Shown: positions 1 through 6,895 of the stretch, piece by piece
Position numbering within the stretch: the first letter of the stretch is position 1
How the letters are laid out: each line of letters begins with the position of its first letter
NCBI RefSeq assembly: GCF_035825295.1
Contig: NZ_JAYMGI010000002.1
Coordinates: forward strand, 4,593,001 to 4,657,000
DNA length: 64,000 bases
DNA from: Actinacidiphila sp. DG2A-62
GTDB lineage: Bacteria > Actinomycetota > Actinomycetes > Streptomycetales > Streptomycetaceae
Direction of reading: 5' to 3'
Made by a program: the position numbers and the translations under genes
The notes under the pieces: generated by a model
Databases searched by the model: none
The model's input: the letters and a program-made list of their open reading frames with translations, nothing else
Told to the model about the DNA's origin: nothing

Positions 1-53
1 CGCCGCCGTCTGGGCGGCCCGCCGCTCCTGACCCGGCGCCGGGCGTCGCGCGC

Positions 54-1388
54 TCACGCCGCGAGCTTGGGGGCGATGGCTCGCGCGCGCTCGTAGAGGT
101 GGCGGGCGGTGGGGTTCTTGAGGTGCGGGCGGATCAGGCGGAACATCTCGGCGATCCGCTGGTCGGCGCGGCCGGACTGTACGAGGGGGAAGTCGTCCAG
201 TGCGGTGTGCCACGTCGCGCAGGCTGCTTCGAGGTGGCCTATGGCGAATTGGCGCTCTGCCAGAAGACCACGTTCCTTTACCCGTGTGCGTCGGTAGATG
301 CTGTAGCGGAGTTTGTCGGACTGCTGCATCGCCTCGACTGCGCCACGCATGTCGCCGAGTTCGAACCGGACTTGGCTGGTGTGGTAGTTCAGTGCCGCCG
401 GGTCGTACGAGCCGAATGCCTTCTCCCGGGACTCGGCCTTTTCCATCGCGGCGTCGGCTTCACGCAAATACCGCAAGGCGTTGGCGCGGTCGCCCACTTG
501 CGCCGACGCGTGGGCCTGCTGCCCGGCGAGGAACGCGCGCATCCGCGGGCCGGCCTGCGGAGAAGCCGCCGCAGCGGCGTCGGCGAGGCGAAGCGCCTCC
601 GGGCCATGCCGCAGATCCACCGCTTGAACGCTCATGCCTCTCAGCGTGGTGCAGAACGTGAGGTGATCTTCCGCGGCGCCGGCTAGTTCCAGCGCCTTCA
701 GGTAATAGCGCTGGGCGATTCCGTGGACGCCTTCGTCCACCGCCATGTACCCCGTCAAATAGCACAGGTCCGACGCGGCCGACATCATCGCTTTCCGCGT
801 CGCTTCGGAGGCGTCCGCTTTCAGATACGGCGCAACCGTGTTGACCAGGAAGGCGGCTGCCATCGGGCGGGCGTGCCGTCCGCCGAACTGGTCGTCCAGC
901 TGGGAAATCTGCTCCGTCATCGCGACGACCATGTCCACCTCGGGCATCCCGATGCGCCGCGTCTGCCCGGTCGCAACAGCTTCCATCCGGCCGACGACTT
1001 CCGGCCAGCCGGGGACGGCGAGTGCCACGGAGAAGAGCGACGCGCCGACGACGCTCCTGCGCGTCGGGCTCATGTCCTGCTCGCCCAGGTCGAGCAGCCC
1101 GTCGACCGTTCCCGCGGCGGGGGAATCGCCCGGGGGCTGCGGGAAGCCCGCCTGTGCGTGGGTGACGGGCCGGCGCAGGCGACGGGACAGCGCTTCCAGG
1201 ATGAGCGGCTGCACTTCCGTCTTGGGCATGTGGCCGTCCAGCCACTGGTGCACGGAGGGGCCCTGGTAACGGGTGGGCGTTCCGCGTTCCGTGGCGATCC
1301 TGTTGACCTCTTGGGCGAATCTCCGCTGTGTCCAGCCGCTCTCCCGGTACAGCCGGGTCAGGCCCTCGTTGGGCTGCCTGTCACCCAT
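54..1388 (-). CDS. XRE-like HTH regulator with C-terminal TPR-like region
   Basis: A 444-aa protein. The first 80 residues look like a helix-turn-helix domain (WTQRRFAQEVNR, then SVHQWLDG). About residues 105-125 hold an internal twin-arginine-like stretch (TRRSVVGASLF), and the rest is Ala-rich helical repeats of the TPR type. It matches the common actinomycete class of regulators that join HTH and TPR domains. The ATG at 1388 is chosen because GGGGAGC lies 8 nt upstream and homology-like sequence begins there; the frame stays open to 1529 but that part is compositionally different. It diverges from the ATPase gene at 1514. The signal it senses cannot be read. Confidence 0.8.
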   Translation of the reverse strand: MGDRQPNEGLTRLYRESGWTQRRFAQEVNRIATERGTPTRYQGPSVHQWLDGHMPKTEVQPLILEALSRRLRRPVTHAQAGFPQPPGDSPAAGTVDGLLDLGEQDMSPTRRSVVGASLFSVALAVPGWPEVVGRMEAVATGQTRRIGMPEVDMVVAMTEQISQLDDQFGGRHARPMAAAFLVNTVAPYLKADASEATRKAMMSAASDLCYLTGYMAVDEGVHGIAQRYYLKALELAGAAEDHLTFCTTLRGMSVQAVDLRHGPEALRLADAAAAASPQAGPRMRAFLAGQQAHASAQVGDRANALRYLREADAAMEKAESREKAFGSYDPAALNYHTSQVRFELGDMRGAVEAMQQSDKLRYSIYRRTRVKERGLLAERQFAIGHLEAACATWHTALDDFPLVQSGRADQRIAEMFRLIRPHLKNPTARHLYERARAIAPKLAA

Positions 1389-1513
1389 GTGCGCCTGCTC
1401 CCCGCGTTTAGCGCTCTTACGGACCGCCTTCTCCGTAACGGTACCGCGCTGCGTAACAGACCGGTTGCCTAGAGCAAGACAGACCCCCGCGACCGCGTGA
1501 CCGGCCCGGGGGC

Positions 1514-2020
1514 ATGGCCGACGCCGCAAGGAGCGCCGACGTGGAACACCGTATCGTCCAGCTGTTCGTCCCTGGGGCAGAGAGCGTGGTGAGGACGTGG
1601 CCGCCGACGCCGCGGTCCGTTGCGCGGGCGCGGCGGATGCTGCTCGCGCAGTTGGAGCCGTGGGGGTTGTCGCGGCTCGCGGACGACGCGGCGCTCGTGG
1701 TCTCGGAGTTGGTGACCAACGCCGTCGCGCACGCGCGTCCGCCGTACCGGAACGTGATCGCGACGCGGTTCGAGCGGCTGGCGGACGGTGTGCGGATCGA
1801 GGTGCACGACGCCTCCGAGCGGATGCCGGTGTTCCGCGGCGGCGCGCCGGACGACGCCGCGTCGGGGCGGGGGCTCGTGCTCGTCGACGCGCTCACCGAG
1901 GGGCAGTGGGGTGTGCGGGACCGGGAAGAACCGGGGAAGGTCGTGTGGGCGGTCCTTTCCGGCGCTCGCCCGTCGCAGGCGGACCGGCCGCGGGGGGCGA
2001 GGGACCGTGCCGCTGTGTGA
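1514..2020 (+). CDS. ATP-binding protein, anti-sigma-factor kinase type
   Basis: A 168-aa single-domain HATPase_c protein of the RsbW/SpoIIAB type. The N box is visible as SELVTNAVAHA near residues 64-74, followed by VEVHDAS-like and SGRGLVLVDAL segments that form the ATP lid. In Streptomyces this family is large and usually acts as anti-sigma factor or partner-switch kinase, with ATP and a sigma factor or anti-anti-sigma protein as partners. It overlaps the next gene by 14 nt, so the two are probably co-translated. The partner is not encoded nearby. Confidence 0.88.
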   Translation: MADAARSADVEHRIVQLFVPGAESVVRTWPPTPRSVARARRMLLAQLEPWGLSRLADDAALVVSELVTNAVAHARPPYRNVIATRFERLADGVRIEVHDASERMPVFRGGAPDDAASGRGLVLVDALTEGQWGVRDREEPGKVVWAVLSGARPSQADRPRGARDRAAV

Positions 2021-2909
2021 CGTCCGCGTCGAGGCGCCCCGCGGGATCCCGTGGGGCGTGGCGGTGAGCGACCTCGTCGACGCCGTTCTGCCGGTCCTGG
2101 AAGAGGTCACGCGGTTACGTGTGGGCGACGGCCCCGTCATTCGGCTGGTGACGCCGGAGGCCTGGCACGCCGCCCACACCGCGTACACCGGACGCGTCGT
2201 CCTGCGCGACATACGGGACTTCGCGTTTCCGGACGCCGCGTACGAGGTGTTCCGGAGGGCGGCGCTGACGCGGCACAGTCGGCGGACGAGCCTGTGGCGG
2301 CTCGTCCGGGGGGCCGTCGTCGAGACGGAGGCCTGGGAACCCGAGATCCTCCTGGTGCCGGACGCGCTGGCCGAGTGGGGGGTGGAGGACGACGGGCTGA
2401 TGGCGTTCCTGGCCCATCACCTGGCACGGGTGGGACAGCACCGGGCGAGCGGGGGGACGGCGTTCCTCGCCCACGAGACGCTGTTCAAGGAGGCCAGGGG
2501 ATGGCCCGACATCGCCACCGACCATGCCCTCCACGGCCATGCGCGGTGGGCGGACGCCGAGGTGACCACGCGGCTGATCGGGCGGAAGGTCGGGATGCGG
2601 ACCGGCCGCGAGTCGGCGGAGATGAAGACGCTCATGACGGTCGTCGGCAGCGGCAGCGGCAGCAGCGGCAGCGGCGGCAGCGGCGGGGAGGCGGACGGCG
2701 AGACGCCCCAGGCCGTCCAGGACGCAGGCGCCGTGTGGGCCGTCGACGTCGTCACCCTCGCCGGGGCCGACACGCTCAACCTCGCATGGACCGCCCCCTC
2801 GCTGCTGCCGACCCGGCGCGAGATCGCCGACCCCGAGCAGTGGGTCGCCAGGGTGGCGCGGCCACCCGGTGAGGCGTCCCCTTGCGCCGGCTGCGGGCGC
2901 CCGGCGTAG
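2007..2909 (+). CDS. Uncharacterised protein, possibly degenerate zincin-like
   Basis: A 300-aa protein of unknown function. GTG at 2007 follows GGGGGGCGAGGG and gives translational overlap with the upstream ATPase gene; a GTG at 2055 is an alternative. The central region has a His-rich segment AHHLARVGQH and later HGHARWADAEVT, whose spacing recalls actinobacterial zinc-dependent metalloproteases, but there is no HExxH because Glu is replaced by His/Leu. Residues about 213-226 are a Ser/Gly insertion produced by a (GGCAGC)n-like tract at 2644-2690. The C-terminus ends in a CxxC pair. Any catalytic role is doubtful. Confidence 0.6.
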   Translation: MPLCDVRVEAPRGIPWGVAVSDLVDAVLPVLEEVTRLRVGDGPVIRLVTPEAWHAAHTAYTGRVVLRDIRDFAFPDAAYEVFRRAALTRHSRRTSLWRLVRGAVVETEAWEPEILLVPDALAEWGVEDDGLMAFLAHHLARVGQHRASGGTAFLAHETLFKEARGWPDIATDHALHGHARWADAEVTTRLIGRKVGMRTGRESAEMKTLMTVVGSGSGSSGSGGSGGEADGETPQAVQDAGAVWAVDVVTLAGADTLNLAWTAPSLLPTRREIADPEQWVARVARPPGEASPCAGCGRPA

Positions 2910-2912
2910 GGT
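2907..2912 (+). promoter_or_regulatory. -10 box (TAGGGT) of a leaderless promoter
   Basis: TAGGGT ends 7 nt before the ATG at 2920 and overlaps the TAG stop of the preceding gene. No ribosome-binding site lies between, which fits leaderless transcription. Confidence 0.45.
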
Positions 2913-2919
2913 CGGGGGC

Positions 2920-3903
2920 ATGGAGCAGCGAGTTTTGGGACGGACCGGGCGGTCCGTATCGGTGATCGGGTTGGGCACGTGGCAGCTGGGCGGTGACTGG
3001 GGGGACGTCCGCGAGGAGGACGCGACCGCCGTGCTCGACGCCGCCGTGGAGTCCGGCGTGACGTTCTTCGACACCGCGGACGTCTACGGCGACGGCCGCA
3101 GCGAGCAGGTCATCGGGCGCTACCTCAAGGCCCGTCCGGACGCGGAGGTGTTCGTCGCGACGAAGATGGGCCGTCGCGCCGACCAGCTCCCGGAGAACTA
3201 CGTCCTGGACAACTTCCGTGCGTGGAACGACCGTTCGCGCGCGAACCTCGGCGTCGACACCCTCGACCTGGTCCAGCTGCACTGCCCGCCCACCGCGGTG
3301 TACTCCTCCGACGAGGTCTTCGACGCGCTGGACACGCTCGTCGCGGAGAAGCGCGTCGCCCACTACGCGGTGAGCGTGGAGACGTGCGAGGAGGCGCTGA
3401 CGGCGATCGCCCGTCCGGGCGTGGCGAGCGTGCAGATCATCCTCAACCCGTTCCGGCTCAAGCCGCTGGAGCGGGTGCTCCCCGCGGCCGCGGCGGCCGG
3501 CGTCGGGATCATCGCCCGGGTGCCGCTCGCCTCGGGTCTGCTGAGCGGCAAGTACACCCGCGAGACGGTCTTCGCCGCCGACGACCACCGCACGTACAAC
3601 CGGCACGGCGAGGCGTTCGACCAGGGCGAGACGTTCTCCGGTGTCGACTACGAGACGGGGCTGGAGGCCGCCGCGGAGTTCGCCGCCCTCGCGCCCGAGG
3701 GCGCCACGCCCGCGCAGACGGCGCTGCGCTGGATCGTCCAGCAGCCCGGCGTCACCTCGGTGATCCCCGGCGCCCGCAACGTCGGCCAGGCCCGCGCCAA
3801 CGCCGAGGCCGCCGCGCTGCCGCCGCTGCCGGACGCGACGCTCGCCGCGGTCCGCGAGCTGTACGACCGCCGCATCCGGCCGCAGGTGCACGACCGCTGG
3901 TGA
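2920..3903 (+). CDS. Aldo/keto reductase
   Basis: A 327-aa (alpha/beta)8 NAD(P)H-dependent oxidoreductase. The family tetrad is visible: Asp and Tyr in FFDTADVYGDGRSE (about 47-60), Lys in VATKMG, and His in VQLHCPP. The C-terminal cofactor-binding signature is SVIPGARN. The protein is full length for the family, which reduces aldehydes or ketones. The ATG at 2920 is chosen because the start motif RVLGRTGRSVSVIGLG follows directly and a -10 box sits 7 nt upstream. The substrate cannot be told. A strong palindromic terminator follows the stop. Confidence 0.92.
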   Translation: MEQRVLGRTGRSVSVIGLGTWQLGGDWGDVREEDATAVLDAAVESGVTFFDTADVYGDGRSEQVIGRYLKARPDAEVFVATKMGRRADQLPENYVLDNFRAWNDRSRANLGVDTLDLVQLHCPPTAVYSSDEVFDALDTLVAEKRVAHYAVSVETCEEALTAIARPGVASVQIILNPFRLKPLERVLPAAAAAGVGIIARVPLASGLLSGKYTRETVFAADDHRTYNRHGEAFDQGETFSGVDYETGLEAAAEFAALAPEGATPAQTALRWIVQQPGVTSVIPGARNVGQARANAEAAALPPLPDATLAAVRELYDRRIRPQVHDRW

Positions 3904-3908
3904 GGGGG

Positions 3909-3936
3909 TGCGGGCCCGCGGCGCCGCGGGCCCGCA
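3909..3936. terminator. 28-bp perfect palindrome, probable terminator
   Basis: The 28 bases are exactly self-complementary (arms of 14, for example TGCGGGCCCG). The hairpin starts 6 nt after the stop of the aldo/keto reductase. There is no U tract, as is usual in Streptomyces. Confidence 0.65.
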
Positions 3937-3995
3937 GGCCGGTGGCGCGCCTCGGCGCGTGCGGGCCCTGCGGCCGGTCCGGGGGCGCGGCCCGC

Positions 3996-4001
3996 TACCG
4001 T
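3996..4001 (+). promoter_or_regulatory. -10 box (TACCGT) for the PemK-like gene
   Basis: TACCGT lies 7 nt before the GTG at 4009 with no ribosome-binding site between, so transcription is probably leaderless. Confidence 0.45.
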
Positions 4002-4008
4002 CGTGCGG

Positions 4009-4464
4009 GTGACGACCTTCACTGCTGACGACCACGCGGAGTTCCCGGGCGCGAGCGGCCCGTACGCCACCACCGAGGCCGATCCGGACGCGGTGGGGCC
4101 GGTGCGCACCGCCTACGCGCCGGCCCACGACGGCGACCCGGACCCGGGCGAGATCGTGTGGACCTGGGTGCCCTTCGAGGAGAACGACGGCCGGGGCAAG
4201 GACCGCCCGGTCCTCGTCGTCGCGCGCGAGGCCGCCGGCACGCTGCTCGCCGTGCAGCTGTCCAGCAAGCGCCACGACGACGACCGCGAGTGGGTCGCGA
4301 TCGGCTCGGGGCCGTGGGACCGCGCGGGCCGCGACTCGTGGGTGGCGCTGGACCGGGTGCTGCGGCTGCACGAGCAGGGGATGCGGCGCGAGGCGTGCGC
4401 GCTCGATCGCGGGCGGTTCGACCTGGTGGTCGGCCGCCTCAGAGAGCTGTACGGCTGGCGCTGA
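4009..4464 (+). CDS. PemK/MazF-like toxin-family protein
   Basis: A 151-aa protein. From about residue 46 it has the PemK/MazF fold signature: GEIVWTWVPFEENDGRGKDRPVLVV, written here in part as VPFEE then KDRPVLVV, followed by LAVQLSSK and a strand containing WVALDRV. Classical members are endoribonucleases paired with an antitoxin; no antitoxin ORF is adjacent, and the N-terminal 45 residues are an acidic extension. GTG 4009 is preferred over GTG 4003 because of the -10 box spacing. In many Streptomyces such orphan proteins have unproven toxicity, so the family assignment is firmer than the function. Confidence 0.75.
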   Translation: MTTFTADDHAEFPGASGPYATTEADPDAVGPVRTAYAPAHDGDPDPGEIVWTWVPFEENDGRGKDRPVLVVAREAAGTLLAVQLSSKRHDDDREWVAIGSGPWDRAGRDSWVALDRVLRLHEQGMRREACALDRGRFDLVVGRLRELYGWR

Positions 4465-4503
4465 GCGCGGGCGACGCGTCGGCTGACCGCGGGCGGCGCG
4501 TCG

Positions 4504-4531
4504 GGCGCCGGACGCTTACGGGTCCGGCGCC
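4504..4531. terminator. Hairpin between convergent genes
   Basis: GGCGCCGGAC pairs with GTCCGGCGCC over an 8-nt loop, between the stop of the PemK-like gene and that of the minus-strand gene ending at 4565. It can serve both strands. Confidence 0.6.
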
Positions 4532-4564
4532 GGCTCCCGGCTCGGGGTCCGGCCGCCCGCTCCG

Positions 4565-5359
4565 TCAGGCCGAGGTCTCGGCGTCCTCGGGCGCCTTGTC
4601 CGCGGCCTTGTCGGCGGCGGGCCCGGCCTTGTCGGCGGCCTCGGTCGTGTCGGCGGCGGCCTCGGTCGTGGCCTCGGGCTTGGCCCCTGACGCGGACTCG
4701 GCCTTCGTGTCGGCCTTCGACTCGGCCTCGGCCTCGGTCTCCGTCGCGGCCTTCTCCTCGGAGCCGTCGTCGAAGTGCACGTCCAGGACCTCGTCCAGCT
4801 CCGCGGCCCAGGACTTGAGCGCGGCGCGGTTCGGCGCCTCGACGTCGAACTGGAACCAGCGGCGCGGGGAGGTGTAGACGGTCACGCTGAAGCGCTTGCC
4901 GAAGCGGGGCGTGTCGATCTCGACGGCCTGCACCTCGTCCCAGCCGAACTCGGCGACCTCGGAGTCCAGGCGGAAGGTGACGCCCGTGCGGCCCACGCGG
5001 ATCGAGCCGCGCCGGTCGGAGACCTCGAACACGGGCGAGTCGTCGTCCTCCGCGGTCTCACCGTCCTGGTCGGCCTCGTCGGCGTCGCCTGCCCGGCCGT
5101 CCGCCGCCGCGGTGCTCGGGGCGGACGCGGTGTCCGCCGCGTCCGCGGTGGTGTCCGCGTCCTCGGCCTCGGACGTCGCGGGCGCGGCCTCGCGCCCGGC
5201 GTCCTCGGAAGCGGCGTCCTTGCCGGAGGCGGCGTCGGGCTTCCCGGCGACCGTCTCGTCCGCCGCGGGGGCACGCGGTGGCAGGAGGCCGGGTACGTAG
5301 GCCGGATCGACTCCGGCAGCGTTCGTCGGCGGGACCGTCGGACCTATGCGCTGCTCCAC
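4565..5359 (-). CDS. Hypothetical protein with central PH-like domain
   Basis: A 264-aa cytoplasmic protein. Residues about 25-105 and 185-264 are low-complexity Ala/Asp/Glu/Thr/Lys sequence. Only the central 80 residues look folded: SPVFEVSDRRGSIRV, VTFRLDSEVAEFGWDEV, then VTVYTSPRRWFQFDV, a pattern of beta strands ending in a helix that resembles a bacterial PH-like domain. The GTG at 5359 (VEQRIGPTVPP) is chosen because upstream sequence in this frame is Arg/Pro-rich and not coding-like. The function is unknown, and the acidic tails suggest disordered regions. Confidence 0.65.
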   Translation of the reverse strand: MEQRIGPTVPPTNAAGVDPAYVPGLLPPRAPAADETVAGKPDAASGKDAASEDAGREAAPATSEAEDADTTADAADTASAPSTAAADGRAGDADEADQDGETAEDDDSPVFEVSDRRGSIRVGRTGVTFRLDSEVAEFGWDEVQAVEIDTPRFGKRFSVTVYTSPRRWFQFDVEAPNRAALKSWAAELDEVLDVHFDDGSEEKAATETEAEAESKADTKAESASGAKPEATTEAAADTTEAADKAGPAADKAADKAPEDAETSA

Positions 5360-5486
5360 GGCCAGCAGTATGGCGGACGTTCCTGTGGCGGCAAGGCGTC
5401 GGCCGGGGGAGGGCGCGCTTAGTGACCTAGTTGGAACGTTCGGACCCGCCCACGCCACCCCGGGGACGCCCACCTGCCCCTTCCCT

Positions 5487-5503
5487 ATACCCCGGCGGGG
5501 TAT
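5487..5503. promoter_or_regulatory. CsoR-like palindromic operator 1
   Basis: ATACCCC-GGC-GGGGTAT, a 7-3-7 perfect inverted repeat. Such A/T-flanked C4/G4 palindromes are typical of operators for CsoR/RcnR-family metal-responsive repressors. It lies about 95 bp upstream of the Met/His-rich lipoprotein gene. A second copy with a 2-nt spacer lies at 26525-26540. Confidence 0.5.
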
Positions 5504-5598
5504 CGTGGGCTCCGGTCGGCGGCCCGCACCCGTTCGGAAGGGGCGACGTGCTCCTCGGCAGCCGCGGCCGGGGCGCGCCCACCCGGAGGACCTCATCC

Positions 5599-6765
5599 AT
5601 GCGTACTGCTTCGCGAACTCCCCTGCGCGCCCGCGCACTTCACCCGCGCCCGCGTCCGTTCCCGCACCCGCGCCCGCGTCCGCGCGGGGTGGTCGCCCGC
5701 GGTCCGGCCGCGCTCGGCGCCGCCGCCGCGCTGGCCCTGCTGCTCGCCGCCTGCGGCTCCTCCGGCGGTGACGGCTCCGGCAGGTCCTCCATGCCGGGCA
5801 TGCACCACGACGGCGTGGCGCACTCCACCGCCGCCGCGACGCCGTCCGGCCCCTCCGCGGGCGCCGTGCCGTCGATGCCCTCGATGGCGGGCATGCCGGG
5901 CATGCGGCCCTCGGCCGGCGGCGACGGGCTCGCCGACCACCGCGCCGGCTACCGGCTGGTCCCGGTGGCCGTGAGCGTCTCGCCGACGGCCCGGGGAACG
6001 GCGAAGGCCGCGGGAACGGCGTCCGCGACGACACCGGGAACGGCGGGAACGGCGGCCGACACCGCACCCGCGTCCGGCGCTCCCGCCGGCGTCCCGCTGC
6101 GCTACCGCTTCCGGATCACCGCCCCCGGCGGCGCGCCGCTGACCGACTTCGCGGCGGAGCAGACCGAGCGGCTGCACTTCTACGCGATCCGCTCGGACCT
6201 GACCGGCTTCCAGCACCTGCATCCGGTGATGGCCGCGGACGGCACCTGGACCGCGGACCTCGCGGCGCTGCGGCCGGGCCGCTGGCGGCTGTTCACCACC
6301 TTCACCCCCGGCGCGGGGCCGGGCCGCGGCACGGACTTCGTGCTCTCGCACCCGCTCGACGTGGCAGGAGAAGCCTCCGGCGGCGCATCCGGCGGCGACG
6401 CGGCCGTGCCGCTGCCCGCGCCCGCCGGCTCGGTCCGGGTCGATGGCTTCACCGTGGCGTTGACCGGTCCCGCGCCCGCCGCGGGCGCCGCGCACCCGCT
6501 CACCGTGCGGATCACCCGCGGCGGCGAGCCGTACCGCGACCTCCAGCCGTACCTGGACAGTTACGCGCATCTGACCGCCTTCCACGCCGGCGACCAGGCG
6601 TTCGCCCACCTGCACCCGACCACGCCGGTGGCCGCCGGGCGCGGCGGCGGCCCCGATCTGGCGTTCCACGCGGAGCTGCCCGCGGCCGGCGACTGGCGGC
6701 TGTTCCTGCAGTTCGAGGCGGCCGGCTCGCTGCACACCGCCGCGCTCACCCTGCGGGTGGGCTGA
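5599..6765 (+). CDS. Met/His-rich secreted lipoprotein, probably copper-related
   Basis: A 388-aa protein starting at ATG 5599 with GGAGGA 8 nt upstream. A signal peptide ends in the lipobox LLAAC (Cys about 52). The exported N-terminal segment has clustered metal-ligand motifs, SSMPGMHHDGVAHS and MPSMAGMPGMRP. Two similar beta-rich modules follow (about 145-250 and 285-388), each with an FQHLHP/FAHLHP motif and an ending of the type GRWRLFTTF/GDWRLFLQF. Proteins with this repeat commonly sit near copper transport genes. The upstream CsoR-like palindrome supports metal regulation. Binding of copper is inferred, not shown. Confidence 0.72.
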   Translation: MRTASRTPLRARALHPRPRPFPHPRPRPRGVVARGPAALGAAAALALLLAACGSSGGDGSGRSSMPGMHHDGVAHSTAAATPSGPSAGAVPSMPSMAGMPGMRPSAGGDGLADHRAGYRLVPVAVSVSPTARGTAKAAGTASATTPGTAGTAADTAPASGAPAGVPLRYRFRITAPGGAPLTDFAAEQTERLHFYAIRSDLTGFQHLHPVMAADGTWTADLAALRPGRWRLFTTFTPGAGPGRGTDFVLSHPLDVAGEASGGASGGDAAVPLPAPAGSVRVDGFTVALTGPAPAAGAAHPLTVRITRGGEPYRDLQPYLDSYAHLTAFHAGDQAFAHLHPTTPVAAGRGGGPDLAFHAELPAAGDWRLFLQFEAAGSLHTAALTLRVG

Positions 6766-6832
6766 CCGGCGGCCGGCCCGGAGAAGCACGGCGGCCGGCC
6801 CGGACAAGCACAGCAGCAGGCCCGGACGAGCA

Positions 6833-6870
6833 CGGGGCCCGGTGGGGAGAAGCGTCCCCACCGGGCCCCG
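6833..6870. terminator. Long perfect hairpin, bidirectional terminator
   Basis: A 16-bp perfect stem (arm begins CGGGGCCCGGTGGGGA) closes a 6-nt loop GAAGCG. It stands between the convergent lipoprotein and S53 peptidase genes. Confidence 0.75.
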
Positions 6871-6895
6871 CCCGTACGTCGCTTGCCGCTCAGGC

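Noticed and set aside
4009..5359. Toxin-antitoxin pair of the PemK-like gene with the neighbouring acidic protein
   Set aside because: The neighbour is convergent, 264 aa and PH-like, with no antitoxin features; the two are separated by a terminator.
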